DNA of 64,000 nucleotides from Psychrosphaera sp. B3R10 (GTDB lineage Bacteria > Pseudomonadota > Gammaproteobacteria > Enterobacterales > Alteromonadaceae), in assembly GCF_018861025.1 (NCBI RefSeq), contig NZ_JAHKQH010000037.1, positions 1 to 64,000 on the forward strand, given 5' to 3'. The stretch's first letter is position 1, and each line of letters begins with the position of its first letter. Made by a program: the position numbers and the translations under genes. Below are positions 33,507 to 42,950 of this stretch, piece after piece. The notes beneath the pieces were generated by a model. That model worked only from the letters and a program-made list of their open reading frames with translations. It was not told where the DNA came from and did not search any database.

Positions 33507-35855
33507 ATGAGCTATCAGGTACTGGCAAGAAAATGGCGACCAGCAAAATTTGCTGAATTAGTTGGCCAAGAACATGTAAAGTCGGCGTTGATCAACGGTT
33601 TAACAAATCAAAGATTACATCACGCCTATCTTTTTACTGGTACCCGAGGCGTAGGCAAAACCTCTATAGCACGTATTTTTGCAAAAAGTCTTAATTGTGA
33701 AACGGGCATTACCGCGGAACCATGTGGTCAATGTGCGACTTGTGTTGATGTTGACGCCGGTCGGTTTGTCGATTTAATCGAGATTGACGCTGCATCACGA
33801 ACCAAAGTTGGTGATACTCGTGAAATATTAGACAACGTACAATATGCACCTACTCGTGGTCGTTATAAAATATACCTTATCGACGAAGTTCATATGTTGT
33901 CCCGCCACAGTTTTAACGCTTTATTAAAAACGTTAGAAGAGCCACCAGAACACGTTAAGTTTTTACTCGCGACAACCGATCCTCAAAAACTACCCGTCAC
34001 CATCCTGTCTCGTTGTTTGCAATTTAATTTGCAGGCCTTAGACATAGTGCAAATCGAGCAACAACTACAATCGATTTTACAGGCAGAGCATATTCAATAC
34101 GAAGCACCTGCACTGACATTAATCGCAAAATATGCCCATGGTAGCATGCGAGACGGGTTGAGTTTAACCGACCAAGCGATTGCACAGTCGGGGGAAAACC
34201 TCACGCTGAGTATTGTCCAAAGTATGTTGGGTACCGTTGATATTGCCTGGAGCCAAAATGTCTTTACCGCGATTTTGACGGGCAATGGCGAACGTTTAAT
34301 TGAAGTATTTAACCGACTTGAAAAACAGCGCCCAGACTTTATTAAAGTCCTTGATGATATGTTAACGCTTTGCCATCAGATAGCGATGGCTCAGGTGTTG
34401 CCAGCGGCGGCAAAATTGAGTGTCGAAAATGAGGCTTTTGTGCTAAAAGTTGCACAAAATATTCCTGCAGCTCAAATTCAAGTTTATTATCAATTGCTAC
34501 TTCAAGGTAAGAAAGACTTACCGCTAGCGCCTGAGATCACCCGTGGTTTTGAAATGTTGTGTTTGCGATTATTGGCTTTTAAACCAGTTGAAGCAGCAAG
34601 TGTTACCACAAATGAGCAACCTCAGGTTGAGTCACAGGAAAGCGTAAAAAAAAACCTTGAATCTTCATTAAGTGATCTTTTAACTCAACCACTACCAGAT
34701 GAAAATAAGCCTTTGGAAGTAAGTGAACAGTCACTTACATCAACTCATCAAGGTTCAGTTAATGCTGTACAAAAGCCGTATGAAACTCCAGAAATAAGCC
34801 CTAAAATTGTCACAGCGGTTGAACCTAAGGTTGAACAGAAAGTTGATCCTCAAGAATTAGCCGCTAATCAGCAACCCCCAGTTGATAATGAGCAGGGCAA
34901 TGACCTTCAGTCTACGCAAACATTTAAAAATCAAGAACGTGGTCAGGAACAGAAGCAAACTTCAGCACAAGCAGCAACACAACCAATTGTTGACCCTATA
35001 CTAGCAGGCTATGAAGACTACCAACATATCTCTAATCAAACGGCTGAACAAGAGCACGAACTACTCTCGCAACAAGCATTTTATCAAGATATGGCAGAAA
35101 GTCAGGGTTTTGACCCAAGTTCAGAGTTTCAGCAAGGGGCCGCTCATTTCCCTGAGCAATCATTAGGACATATAGAACCACCACCTCAAGAGCCGTCAGT
35201 AGTCGCACAAATGCCTCAATCAAACAGTGCACTTAACTCTACTTCAGAATTAGAAAACCCAGTAATGGCTATTTTGGCGAATCGTGGGTTACCAACAAAT
35301 TTGGCTAATGTTGCATCGAGTGTGCAAACCGCTGCAATTGAAAAACTCGAGAGCAATAGTTCGGCGCAAGAACCTCAACAAAGCCAAGAGCAAGTCCCGG
35401 TTGAAAAAGTCATTGAAGAGAAATTAGAAGAACTACCTGACCTAAAACCAATTGAGCACGACGAAGTTAAGTTCGCCCATGAAGTAGACGAATGGGCGCG
35501 GATGATAGAGGTGTCAGATTTAGCCGGATTAGGACGACAGTTGGCCCGCAATGGCGAAGTTAAAATTGACGGCAATCAAATTGAATTAACAGTTAAACAA
35601 GAATTTGCGCATTTGTTAAACGAACGATCAGAAGCAGAACTCACAGACGTGGTTTCAAGATTGTCACCAGCGTCTAATTTTGTTATCAATAAAAGTGAAA
35701 TTACCCAAGCGTCACCCGCTGATATACAGAAAAACATTAATGTAAATCGACAAGAGCGTGCCGAACAAAGTATTGCCGAGGATGGTTTTGTGCAAACCTT
35801 GTTAAACGAATTTGGCGGCAAGATAATCCCAGGTACGATAAATCCGGTTTCTTAG
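33507..35855 (+). CDS. dnaX: DNA polymerase III subunits tau and gamma
   Basis: The 782-residue protein has the AAA+ clamp-loader core. Walker A is GTRGVGKTS (about 45-53), the zinc-binding cysteines are CETGITAEPCGQCATC (about 64-79), Walker B is IYLIDEVHML (about 122-131) and the sensor 1 region is LLATTDPQKLP. Domain III ends at about residue 372 (LCLRLLAFKP). A long Gln/Pro-rich linker follows, and then tau domain V, which ends in TLLNEFGGKIIPGTINP. A run of nine A at 34646-34654 offers a frameshift to a short gamma form (separate entry). Confidence 0.97.
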   Translation: MSYQVLARKWRPAKFAELVGQEHVKSALINGLTNQRLHHAYLFTGTRGVGKTSIARIFAKSLNCETGITAEPCGQCATCVDVDAGRFVDLIEIDAASRTKVGDTREILDNVQYAPTRGRYKIYLIDEVHMLSRHSFNALLKTLEEPPEHVKFLLATTDPQKLPVTILSRCLQFNLQALDIVQIEQQLQSILQAEHIQYEAPALTLIAKYAHGSMRDGLSLTDQAIAQSGENLTLSIVQSMLGTVDIAWSQNVFTAILTGNGERLIEVFNRLEKQRPDFIKVLDDMLTLCHQIAMAQVLPAAAKLSVENEAFVLKVAQNIPAAQIQVYYQLLLQGKKDLPLAPEITRGFEMLCLRLLAFKPVEAASVTTNEQPQVESQESVKKNLESSLSDLLTQPLPDENKPLEVSEQSLTSTHQGSVNAVQKPYETPEISPKIVTAVEPKVEQKVDPQELAANQQPPVDNEQGNDLQSTQTFKNQERGQEQKQTSAQAATQPIVDPILAGYEDYQHISNQTAEQEHELLSQQAFYQDMAESQGFDPSSEFQQGAAHFPEQSLGHIEPPPQEPSVVAQMPQSNSALNSTSELENPVMAILANRGLPTNLANVASSVQTAAIEKLESNSSAQEPQQSQEQVPVEKVIEEKLEELPDLKPIEHDEVKFAHEVDEWARMIEVSDLAGLGRQLARNGEVKIDGNQIELTVKQEFAHLLNERSEAELTDVVSRLSPASNFVINKSEITQASPADIQKNINVNRQERAEQSIAEDGFVQTLLNEFGGKIIPGTINPVS
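34635..34660 (+). promoter_or_regulatory. Likely programmed -1 frameshift/slippage site making gamma
   Basis: A run of nine A (34646-34654) spans codons GTA AAA AAA AAC, residues 380-383. In the -1 frame it is followed by CCT and then TGA (34658-34660), so slippage adds Lys-Pro and stops at about residue 384, just after domain III. An AGGA (34636-34639) lies 6 bases upstream of the run, like the stimulating Shine-Dalgarno element in E. coli dnaX. I did not find a clear downstream hairpin. Confidence 0.75.
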
Positions 35856-35924
35856 TTCACAAACTTGAAACCAAAATTTTTGACCACATTAACAGTGGAA
35901 TAACGACATTCAGAGGACAGACCT

Positions 35925-36251
35925 ATGTTTAAAGGTGGAATGGGCAACATCATGAAGCAAGCCCAACAAATGCAAGAAAAGATGCAAAAGATGCAACAAG
36001 AAATCGCTAAGATGGAAGTTGTTGGCGAGTCGGGAGCAGGTCTGGTTAAAGTTACTATGTTGGGCAGCCACAATGTTAAACGTGTGGAAATTGACGACTC
36101 TTTAATGGAAGACGACAAGGAAATGATTGAAGACTTGTTAGCTGCTGCGGTAAACGATGCAGTGCGTCGTGTTGAAGAGATGAATACAGAACAAATGGCG
36201 AAAGTCTCTGGCGGCATGGGCATGCCTCCTGGTATGAAGATGCCGTTTTAA
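35925..36251 (+). CDS. ybaB: YbaB/EbfC family nucleoid-associated protein
   Basis: The 108-residue protein has the family pattern: [41 protein letters not shown] at the start (in pieces), then [35 protein letters not shown]. The C-terminus is Met/Gly rich. It binds DNA as a dimer. In most gammaproteobacteria recR follows directly; here a terminator and a xylanase on the other strand follow. Confidence 0.95.
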   Translation: MFKGGMGNIMKQAQQMQEKMQKMQQEIAKMEVVGESGAGLVKVTMLGSHNVKRVEIDDSLMEDDKEMIEDLLAAAVNDAVRRVEEMNTEQMAKVSGGMGMPPGMKMPF

Positions 36252-36300
36252 TAGTATTAATTAGGCAGTGAATTTCCAGCTGTTTTGACAGTTAGAATAA

Positions 36301-36340
36301 AAAGCCGACGTAGGAATTGATTTTCTACGTCGGCTTTTTT
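36301..36340 (+). terminator. Rho-independent terminator of apt-dnaX-ybaB
   Basis: A 13-base perfect stem (AAAGCCGACGTAG/CTACGTCGGCTTT) with an 11-base loop is followed by T residues. The preceding A-run would make it work for the opposite strand as well. Confidence 0.92.
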
Positions 36341-36363
36341 GTGGGTGCAATACCATCTTATTT

Positions 36364-37770
36364 TTATGCTTTACGTTTTGTGATTACAAGCCTTGTTAAG
36401 AATAGCGATAATAGTAAAGACCATGACATTGAGCCGCCAGAACTAGAAGATGATTCTGGCTCTAGTTCAGGCGTCACAGCTTCTGTGATATCGATAATGT
36501 TGACTGTAACGGTCACTGCTAATGTCGAGCCAAAGTCACCCGTAGCCGACACCGATAAAGTGTAAGAGCTAGTTGATTCATAATCTAAACTACCAGTAGA
36601 ACTTAATGTAATGTTACCTTCATCATCAATAACAAATGGAGATGTATTGTTATTAATAGTGAAGCCAGTAATCACATTTGTCGTGTCGGTAAAGGAGAGT
36701 TGGCCGACAGATGCTAACGCTGCTGCATCTTCTTTAATGGTAAACATTTGGTCGGCATTTATGGTTGGGATATCGTCGTTGATATAGGATTTAAGCCATA
36801 GTAAAGCTGGGCGTTCATTACCACTTTTGTCTATTAAGTAGGCGCCTTCAGCATCACGCCACAAGCCTGGACGCCAGCCCCACAAGGTAATGCCTTTTAC
36901 GGCAGAATGGTCCCAAAAGATAGGGAATAGGCGTTTATATGACGCTAACTGGACAGCGTCGTCGGTGCCATCTATATCCAGCTCTGTGACATAAATATCT
37001 AATCCGGTTGCGGCAAGTAAGTCTAGGTTATTTTTGAGATTTGAGCTCGCCCCTGTTGTTGAGAATGCGTGTGCTTGAAAGCCTACACTGTCAATTAGGT
37101 CACGTTCTTTTAGCAAGTTAACTATTTTTACATATTCTTTTGTGAGATTGGTTTCATTGATAATGCCGTATTCATTGATCAATAAATTACTGTCTGGAAA
37201 GTAATGACGGGCGAGTTCGAAGGATTTTATGATCCAGTCGTAACCTGTTGTTCCGTCGCCGCCTAATGCTTCGCTGTAATTTGCCGCCGGGGACGAACTA
37301 AATCTTGGGTTGTCACCATTTGGTGGCGCATTCAGCGGCTCATTAACAACCTCGATAAAATCAATGTCACTATATCTATTTGCCAACGCAGCAAACCATT
37401 CTTCAATCTCTGCAAGTTGTTCGTCTTTAGGGAGTGTATCCATCCAACCGGGTTGTTGGTTTCCCCAGATTAATACATGAAGTTTAAAAGGGATATCGTT
37501 GTTTACTGCCAGCGCATAAGCCTTATCTAGCTCGTTCCAGTTCATAACGTCACGAGTTCGTTCTACACTGCCCCATTTTCCGGCGTTTTCAGGTGTAACT
37601 TGATTCCAGTAGTCGGCAAAGTCTTGCACCTGCGCTCCGGCATAGACATTACCTAGAAATTTAGCATTACCCTCGGCGATTGGTGGCTTTGAAAGTGCAT
37701 TGGCATTTAGCGCCAATAACAAACATGAGGCTGAAACTAAACCTAACGTCTTTTTGATGTTTTTTAACAT
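36364..37770 (-). CDS. Secreted GH10 endo-beta-1,4-xylanase with GlyGly-CTERM tail
   Basis: The 468-residue protein has a signal peptide (about 1-26), a GH10 barrel (about 30-330), a cadherin-like beta domain (about 343-428) and a Ser-rich linker. The acid/base is E144 (VVNEPL) and the nucleophile E263 (YVTELDI). QVTPENAGKW (about 57-66) and LWGWRPG are further GH10 marks. The C-terminus (SSGGSMSW at about 443-450, then a hydrophobic stretch and KRK) is a GlyGly-CTERM signal, processed by rhombosortase in type II secreted proteins. It should cut xylan at or outside the cell surface. It follows the halogenase gene by 86 bases. Confidence 0.93.
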   Translation of the reverse strand: MLKNIKKTLGLVSASCLLLALNANALSKPPIAEGNAKFLGNVYAGAQVQDFADYWNQVTPENAGKWGSVERTRDVMNWNELDKAYALAVNNDIPFKLHVLIWGNQQPGWMDTLPKDEQLAEIEEWFAALANRYSDIDFIEVVNEPLNAPPNGDNPRFSSSPAANYSEALGGDGTTGYDWIIKSFELARHYFPDSNLLINEYGIINETNLTKEYVKIVNLLKERDLIDSVGFQAHAFSTTGASSNLKNNLDLLAATGLDIYVTELDIDGTDDAVQLASYKRLFPIFWDHSAVKGITLWGWRPGLWRDAEGAYLIDKSGNERPALLWLKSYINDDIPTINADQMFTIKEDAAALASVGQLSFTDTTNVITGFTINNNTSPFVIDDEGNITLSSTGSLDYESTSSYTLSVSATGDFGSTLAVTVTVNIIDITEAVTPELEPESSSSSGGSMSWSLLLSLFLTRLVITKRKA

Positions 37771-37778
37771 ACGAATAA

Positions 37779-37831
37779 ACTCTTACTGCGTTGTTGATTG
37801 AATTCCATGATTTCGTATTTACAGTAAGAGT
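37779..37831 (-). repeat. Ten-base inverted repeat between halogenase and xylanase genes
   Basis: Perfect arms ACTCTTACTG/CAGTAAGAGT are separated by 33 bases. This may form an attenuating or mRNA-stabilising stem in the gap. There is no T-run. Confidence 0.4.
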
Positions 37832-37856
37832 GCTATTGCGTTTGACCCGCATAGTA

Positions 37857-39383
37857 TTATGATTTTTCGTTGTCCATTTTTGGTGCCAAGCAGTGCTGAT
37901 GAATAAATTCCTGTTGTGTTGGCATAACCTCAACAGACTTTGTAATAACACTTTGAATAAAGGTTAATCTTCGTTCAAGTTCTTCCTCTGGAATTGAATC
38001 TACAAGCGGGTGGTAACCCTTAGGGTGGATACGTTGCCCATGAAAAACTTCAAGCCAACTTGTTGGGTTAAACAATTCCATATTATTGCGAATGATATTG
38101 CCGTTAGCACTAAATTGATCAATTTTTTGTTGCAGACTATCCGGGATCGACATTGTTCGGCAGTGGTTCCAAAATGCCGAGTCATCACGTTCTGTGGCTT
38201 TATAATGAAGGATGATAAAGTCTCTGATACTGCAATATTCAAAGTCGGTTTGTTGGTTGTAGGCATCGATGTCATGTTGATTAAATTCGAGATCAGGGAA
38301 AAAGACCATAAGCCTAGCAATCGCGGTTTGCACTAAATGAATATTAGTGGACTCTATGGGTTCAAAGAAACCGCTAGATAAACCGATAGCAACACAGTTT
38401 TTGTTCCATGATTTTTTACGTCGTCCGGTGGAAAATTTTAATAATCTTGGTTCGGCCAGCGGTTTGCCATCCAAGTTATTCATTAATATATTGCGTGCTT
38501 CCTCGTTACTCATAAACTTACTGCTAAATACATGACCATTACCTGTACGATGTTGAAGGGGAATGCGCCATTGCCATCCAGCCGTATGGGCTGTCGAAGA
38601 GGTGTAGGGCTTTAACGGCTCAGTACGTTCGCACGGCACGGCCCATGCGCTATCGCAGGGTAGCCAATGGCTCCAGTCGTCAAATCCCGTTTTTAAAGCT
38701 TCTTCTATCAGTACGGCTCTGCCACCTGAGCAGTCGATAAATAAATCACCTGCTACCACTTCGCCACTTTCTAGTACAAGTGATTCAATAAACCCGTCAC
38801 TTTCGCGAAGACGCGTTTCAACCACTTTTCCTTCTGAGCGTATAACGCCGCGTTGTTCAGAGTACTCACGTAAAAATTTCGCATATAATCCGGCGTCAAA
38901 TTGGTAGGCGTACGCAATGTTCGACAAGGGCGAATTGCCAGCGTCGATTGACCGCATAAACTTATTTTGATGACCTGCGATGGTGTTTAAGGAATAGGCT
39001 CCAATATCCGGTACTTTGTTTTTCTGGCGCATTTTCCACCAATAATGAAAAAACGGAATACCGTCAATGTTCTGGCCAATTTCACCAAAAGCATGGGTAT
39101 ATTTGTCGCCAATTTGACCCCAGTTAACAAACTCAATTCCGAGTTTGAATGTACCTTGAGTGCGTTTAATAAATTCATTTTCGTCGATACCTAAAGTCCG
39201 ATTAAATATTTGGATTTGCGGTATCGTTGCTTCGCCAACACCTACTGTGGAAATATCATCAGACTCGATTAAGCGGATATTGCAGTAGTTTTGTTTTAGT
39301 AATTTGCCCATGGTGGCAGCTGTCATCCAACCTGCAGTACCACCACCTAAAATAATAATGTTTTTGATTCTTTTATCGGACAC
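37857..39383 (-). CDS. Tryptophan-halogenase-family flavoprotein, xylan locus copy 1
   Basis: The 508-residue protein has the FAD-binding GGGTAGW at residues 13-19, the catalytic lysine candidate K80 in QGTFKLGIEF, WQWRIPLQ (the WxWxIP halogenase motif) and FEPIESTNIH, which carries the conserved Glu. The start is a GTG at 39383 with AAAGG 9 bases upstream. Genes of this family are frequent next to TBDRs of polysaccharide loci in marine bacteria, where a halogenation substrate is unknown. It lies between a TBDR and a GH10 gene on the same strand. Confidence 0.88.
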   Translation of the reverse strand: MSDKRIKNIIILGGGTAGWMTAATMGKLLKQNYCNIRLIESDDISTVGVGEATIPQIQIFNRTLGIDENEFIKRTQGTFKLGIEFVNWGQIGDKYTHAFGEIGQNIDGIPFFHYWWKMRQKNKVPDIGAYSLNTIAGHQNKFMRSIDAGNSPLSNIAYAYQFDAGLYAKFLREYSEQRGVIRSEGKVVETRLRESDGFIESLVLESGEVVAGDLFIDCSGGRAVLIEEALKTGFDDWSHWLPCDSAWAVPCERTEPLKPYTSSTAHTAGWQWRIPLQHRTGNGHVFSSKFMSNEEARNILMNNLDGKPLAEPRLLKFSTGRRKKSWNKNCVAIGLSSGFFEPIESTNIHLVQTAIARLMVFFPDLEFNQHDIDAYNQQTDFEYCSIRDFIILHYKATERDDSAFWNHCRTMSIPDSLQQKIDQFSANGNIIRNNMELFNPTSWLEVFHGQRIHPKGYHPLVDSIPEEELERRLTFIQSVITKSVEVMPTQQEFIHQHCLAPKMDNEKS

Positions 39384-39434
39384 GTTTGAAACCTTTAGTA
39401 ATTCTATTAAATGAATTTTTTCATTATTTATAAC

Positions 39435-39461
39435 ACAAAAAGCACACCCTAGGGTGTGCTT
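39435..39461 (-). terminator. Intrinsic terminator between TBDR and halogenase
   Basis: A perfect palindrome (AAGCACACCCT/AGGGTGTGCTT, 39440-39461) is followed on the minus strand by TTTTTGTGTT. It lies 27 bases after the TBDR stop codon and should limit read-through into the halogenase and xylanase genes. Confidence 0.78.
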
Positions 39462-39488
39462 CCATGAACAACTAATTCAATGTTTGAA

Positions 39489-42400
39489 TTAGAACGTACC
39501 TCTAACAATGAAAGAGTAACGTCGGTCATTAACTAACCATGAGCGATGTAGTTTCAACTTGTTATCAACTTGCATATACGTTTCAGTTTGCGTATTTAAC
39601 AAGTTAACACCTTGAACACCGATTTTAAGTTGGTCATTGATTTGATAGAAAATCGAACCGTCCATATACCCAGAGTCACCCGTCCAAACCGGTAATTTAC
39701 TGATTGTATCGCGCGACGTTACAAGGTACTCAGAGCGCCAGTTGTAAGCAACACGAGCTGACCAATCGTCTTTTTCATACATCAAAATTAAGTTCGCTGT
39801 ATGTTCAGATTGACCTTGCAGTGGTAGTGACGATTGCAATGCATAGCTCTCGCTACCTACGTTGCCGTATACATACTCTAAGTTACCGTCACCGTTTGTA
39901 TCACGTTTGTCGGCATCATCTATCTTACCATCTTGGTTAAGGTCTTGAGCATCACCAATATCTGTGCTGTCTAAGTTAGCGTTTGGCGTTCCTTCCGTTT
40001 TAATATACGTATAGTTTGCTTGCATTCCTAAGCCGCTCCACGCACCTGGCAACATATCGAAGAATTGTTGATAGTTAATTTCAACACCTTTCATCGAACC
40101 TTTGCCGCCATTTGTCGGGCCACTTACGTCAACTTGCTGAGTAACGCCTGTTTCTGGATTGGTAAATTCTCTTACCGTGCCGCCATTAATAAAGAAGTTG
40201 GTTAGATCTTTATAAAAGAACGAGGTGGTTAAAGAACCAACGTCATCGTAATACCATTCGAATGACGCATCCCACTGTACTGATTCCATTGGTTTTAAGA
40301 ATGGGTTACCTGATGATGCTGTCCAACCGTTAATTCGGGCACTTTCAGGGTCGATCATTAAGTTTTGTTCTAAATCATTGCCGCTCGCATCAACCGGTAA
40401 ACCGGTTGTAGAATCTGATGGGGCGTCTGGATGCGGATTTTCTGCATTCCAATAGGCCGGCAATCTGTCGGCTTCTAAGTTATGACCCAAAACACCAATC
40501 GTTGTATTGTTTCTCAAGTTACCAATATCTGGCAATGCAATGGCTTTTGACACGGCAAAACGTGCAAGTAGATCGTCTGTTAATTCAACTTTAATGTTAA
40601 AGCTTGGTAAATATTTAGTGTAACTTTGTGATGCTTCATTAGGCACTAATGCACCATTTGCAAAGTTTCTAAAATCTTCAGACATATAGTTAATTGTTTG
40701 TTCTAAGAACCGAGAACTTGTTGCAAATAAATTGTAATCTTCAGGATTATAATTTAATGGATCCCAACCTTCAGGTGCAGGATATTGAGTCAGCTGCTCA
40801 GGAAATGACGTAGTACCACGAGTGGTATTTTCAATTCGAACTGCACGCAAACCAATGTTACCGGCAACACGATATTCCCAGTCGTCATTTTCGAAATCTA
40901 AACGAATATAGGCTGCTGTATTGCCTTCAGATGTATAACTGATCTCTTGTGGTAAGAATTGGTTCGTTAATGAACGGCTTGAACAGTCATCTTCGTATAT
41001 ACGAGATGCGGCTGGTCTAAAGTCGCCACAACGGTCTGAGTACATTGGCTCTAAGATAACCCCCCAATTTTCGTAATTGTTGGTCATCGCATTTGCCGGA
41101 TGAAGGGCAGTATTTCCACCTTGAATTGTGGCAGTACCGCCGCGGAAGAAATTACTCCAATCGACAACTTCATGAACTTGACCAAGCTGTGCTCTACCGG
41201 CAATATCATCAATTAGCGGATCATCTAAATAAACCGGATTAGCCCAAAGTGCACCTAATGAGCCCCAGTTGTACTTACTGTATTTGACTCTTTGTTCACG
41301 TTCAGCACGACGAACACCAAATTTCAATTGAACAAAGTAGTCACTGTCGAGCGAATAAGTTGCATCAATACTTAGCGCATTTGATACCCCTTTACTGCGT
41401 TCGTAATGGTCCATCGCCGCAGCAAAATGGTATGAAGTTAATTCATTAAAGTAGTTGTCACCACGATAGTCGACACCAATAGCATCCACTTCTTCTTGCG
41501 TTGCAGCTGACCAAGGATTGATCATTTCAAGATTTGGGGTACTACCAGTGGTATCCCAATTTTGATTCGCGTGGGTCATAAACATAAGTTTCATGTCATC
41601 ATCTGTTTTTTCAGCAACAATGTGTTGGAAATCAAAAACGAGTGACAAGTTGTCCGTCGGCGTGTATTCAACTTTAAGTGAAATGTCGTCGACTTCTGTA
41701 CGTTGCTGCTTAATTCGGTTACCAGTATTGAATCTGAAACCAAAGTTTTGAACTTCACCACCAGGCGAACGTTCGGCGTCGCCGCGCCAACCACCAGATG
41801 TATCGGTGATACTGCCGCTTTCATAAACACCGTCGTCATCAAATTCAAACTCAGTACCTGGAATTGCGCCTGCTCTATAATCGCCAGGTTGCCATTCTGA
41901 ATTTATGTTATGTTCATTCCAAGATAAGACAGAATCAGAACGCAAAAACTGCACAGTTGCTTTAAGTGAGCTATCTTCACTTTGCCATTGTAGTGCTGTT
42001 GCAATACCTGTTCTTTCACGAGTATCTTGTTTCATGCTTAAGTTAGCACTTGTTGGTACTAAGACACCTTCATCACCAATTTGTACACCGGTTGGCGCAT
42101 ATTTGGCAAACGAACCGTCATAGATATATGGGTTCGCGACTTCCATCCCGTTTAAACTACTTAACGGTCTGAATTCAAATACATTATTTTGAATGCCGTG
42201 GCTGTCAGCTTCTAATCGAGACTTAGAAAAGTTAATTAAAAAACCAAATTCACCAAGTTCACCTTTATCCCAGCGATCGCTGTATAATCCCGAGAAGGTT
42301 GGGGTGGTTTCTTTAGCAATATCACCACGTGTCCAATCGGCAGAAAACGCCAATTGGCGACCCGCTTGGTCAAATGGACGACGGGTGCGCAAACTAATTG

Positions 42401-42935
42401 TTCCGGCAATGCCGCCTTCAATCATGTCAGCCGTTTGGTTTTTGTATATATCAACACCGGCCATCATTTCAGGTGGAACGTCTTGGAAGCTTAATCCACG
42501 GCCTGAGTCGGCGGTAAAAGAATCTCGACCATTAAATTCGCTTCGAGTTTGAGTCATTCCTCGGACGACTGCACCAGAACCTTCAGAGCTAAAGTGATCA
42601 GGGTCGTTTGATGCCGCAAAACGTTCAATCGATACGCCAGGTAAACGTTGCATTGCTTCTAAAACGCTTCGGTCAGGTAAAGAACCGATATCGTCAGATG
42701 TAATGGAATCGACAAATGTTTCAGCATTACGTTTTAAATTTTGCGCGTTAAGTAAGTTGCTCCTCATGCCCTTTACTTCGATGACTTCTACATTGTCTTC
42801 AGCTTCTGTTTTTTTCTCTTCTTCTTGACTGTAGACATTTGTACTTAAGCTCATAATAGCGATGGCTATTAATGACTTTTTAAATATAGGTATTTGTCTT
42901 TGAATACCCTTTGAATTACGACCAACGTGCCCCAT
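39489..42935 (-). CDS. Large TonB-dependent receptor of the xylan locus, copy 1
   Basis: I choose the ATG at 42935, because GGAG lies 7 bases upstream; an ATG at 42950 precedes it with no good site. The 1,148-residue protein has a signal peptide, then EVIEVKGMRSNLLNAQNLKRNAETFVDSITSDDIGSLPDRSV (in pieces), which marks the Xanthomonas/Caulobacter-type carbohydrate TBDR. The plug ends with IYKNQTADMIEGGIAGTISLRTRRP. The barrel ends in an aromatic residue (IVRGTF). It should import xylo-oligosaccharides across the outer membrane. It is divergent from the CBM lipoprotein gene. Confidence 0.92.
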   Translation of the reverse strand: MGHVGRNSKGIQRQIPIFKKSLIAIAIMSLSTNVYSQEEEKKTEAEDNVEVIEVKGMRSNLLNAQNLKRNAETFVDSITSDDIGSLPDRSVLEAMQRLPGVSIERFAASNDPDHFSSEGSGAVVRGMTQTRSEFNGRDSFTADSGRGLSFQDVPPEMMAGVDIYKNQTADMIEGGIAGTISLRTRRPFDQAGRQLAFSADWTRGDIAKETTPTFSGLYSDRWDKGELGEFGFLINFSKSRLEADSHGIQNNVFEFRPLSSLNGMEVANPYIYDGSFAKYAPTGVQIGDEGVLVPTSANLSMKQDTRERTGIATALQWQSEDSSLKATVQFLRSDSVLSWNEHNINSEWQPGDYRAGAIPGTEFEFDDDGVYESGSITDTSGGWRGDAERSPGGEVQNFGFRFNTGNRIKQQRTEVDDISLKVEYTPTDNLSLVFDFQHIVAEKTDDDMKLMFMTHANQNWDTTGSTPNLEMINPWSAATQEEVDAIGVDYRGDNYFNELTSYHFAAAMDHYERSKGVSNALSIDATYSLDSDYFVQLKFGVRRAEREQRVKYSKYNWGSLGALWANPVYLDDPLIDDIAGRAQLGQVHEVVDWSNFFRGGTATIQGGNTALHPANAMTNNYENWGVILEPMYSDRCGDFRPAASRIYEDDCSSRSLTNQFLPQEISYTSEGNTAAYIRLDFENDDWEYRVAGNIGLRAVRIENTTRGTTSFPEQLTQYPAPEGWDPLNYNPEDYNLFATSSRFLEQTINYMSEDFRNFANGALVPNEASQSYTKYLPSFNIKVELTDDLLARFAVSKAIALPDIGNLRNNTTIGVLGHNLEADRLPAYWNAENPHPDAPSDSTTGLPVDASGNDLEQNLMIDPESARINGWTASSGNPFLKPMESVQWDASFEWYYDDVGSLTTSFFYKDLTNFFINGGTVREFTNPETGVTQQVDVSGPTNGGKGSMKGVEINYQQFFDMLPGAWSGLGMQANYTYIKTEGTPNANLDSTDIGDAQDLNQDGKIDDADKRDTNGDGNLEYVYGNVGSESYALQSSLPLQGQSEHTANLILMYEKDDWSARVAYNWRSEYLVTSRDTISKLPVWTGDSGYMDGSIFYQINDQLKIGVQGVNLLNTQTETYMQVDNKLKLHRSWLVNDRRYSFIVRGTF

Positions 42936-42950
42936 GCTTTTGCTCCACAT

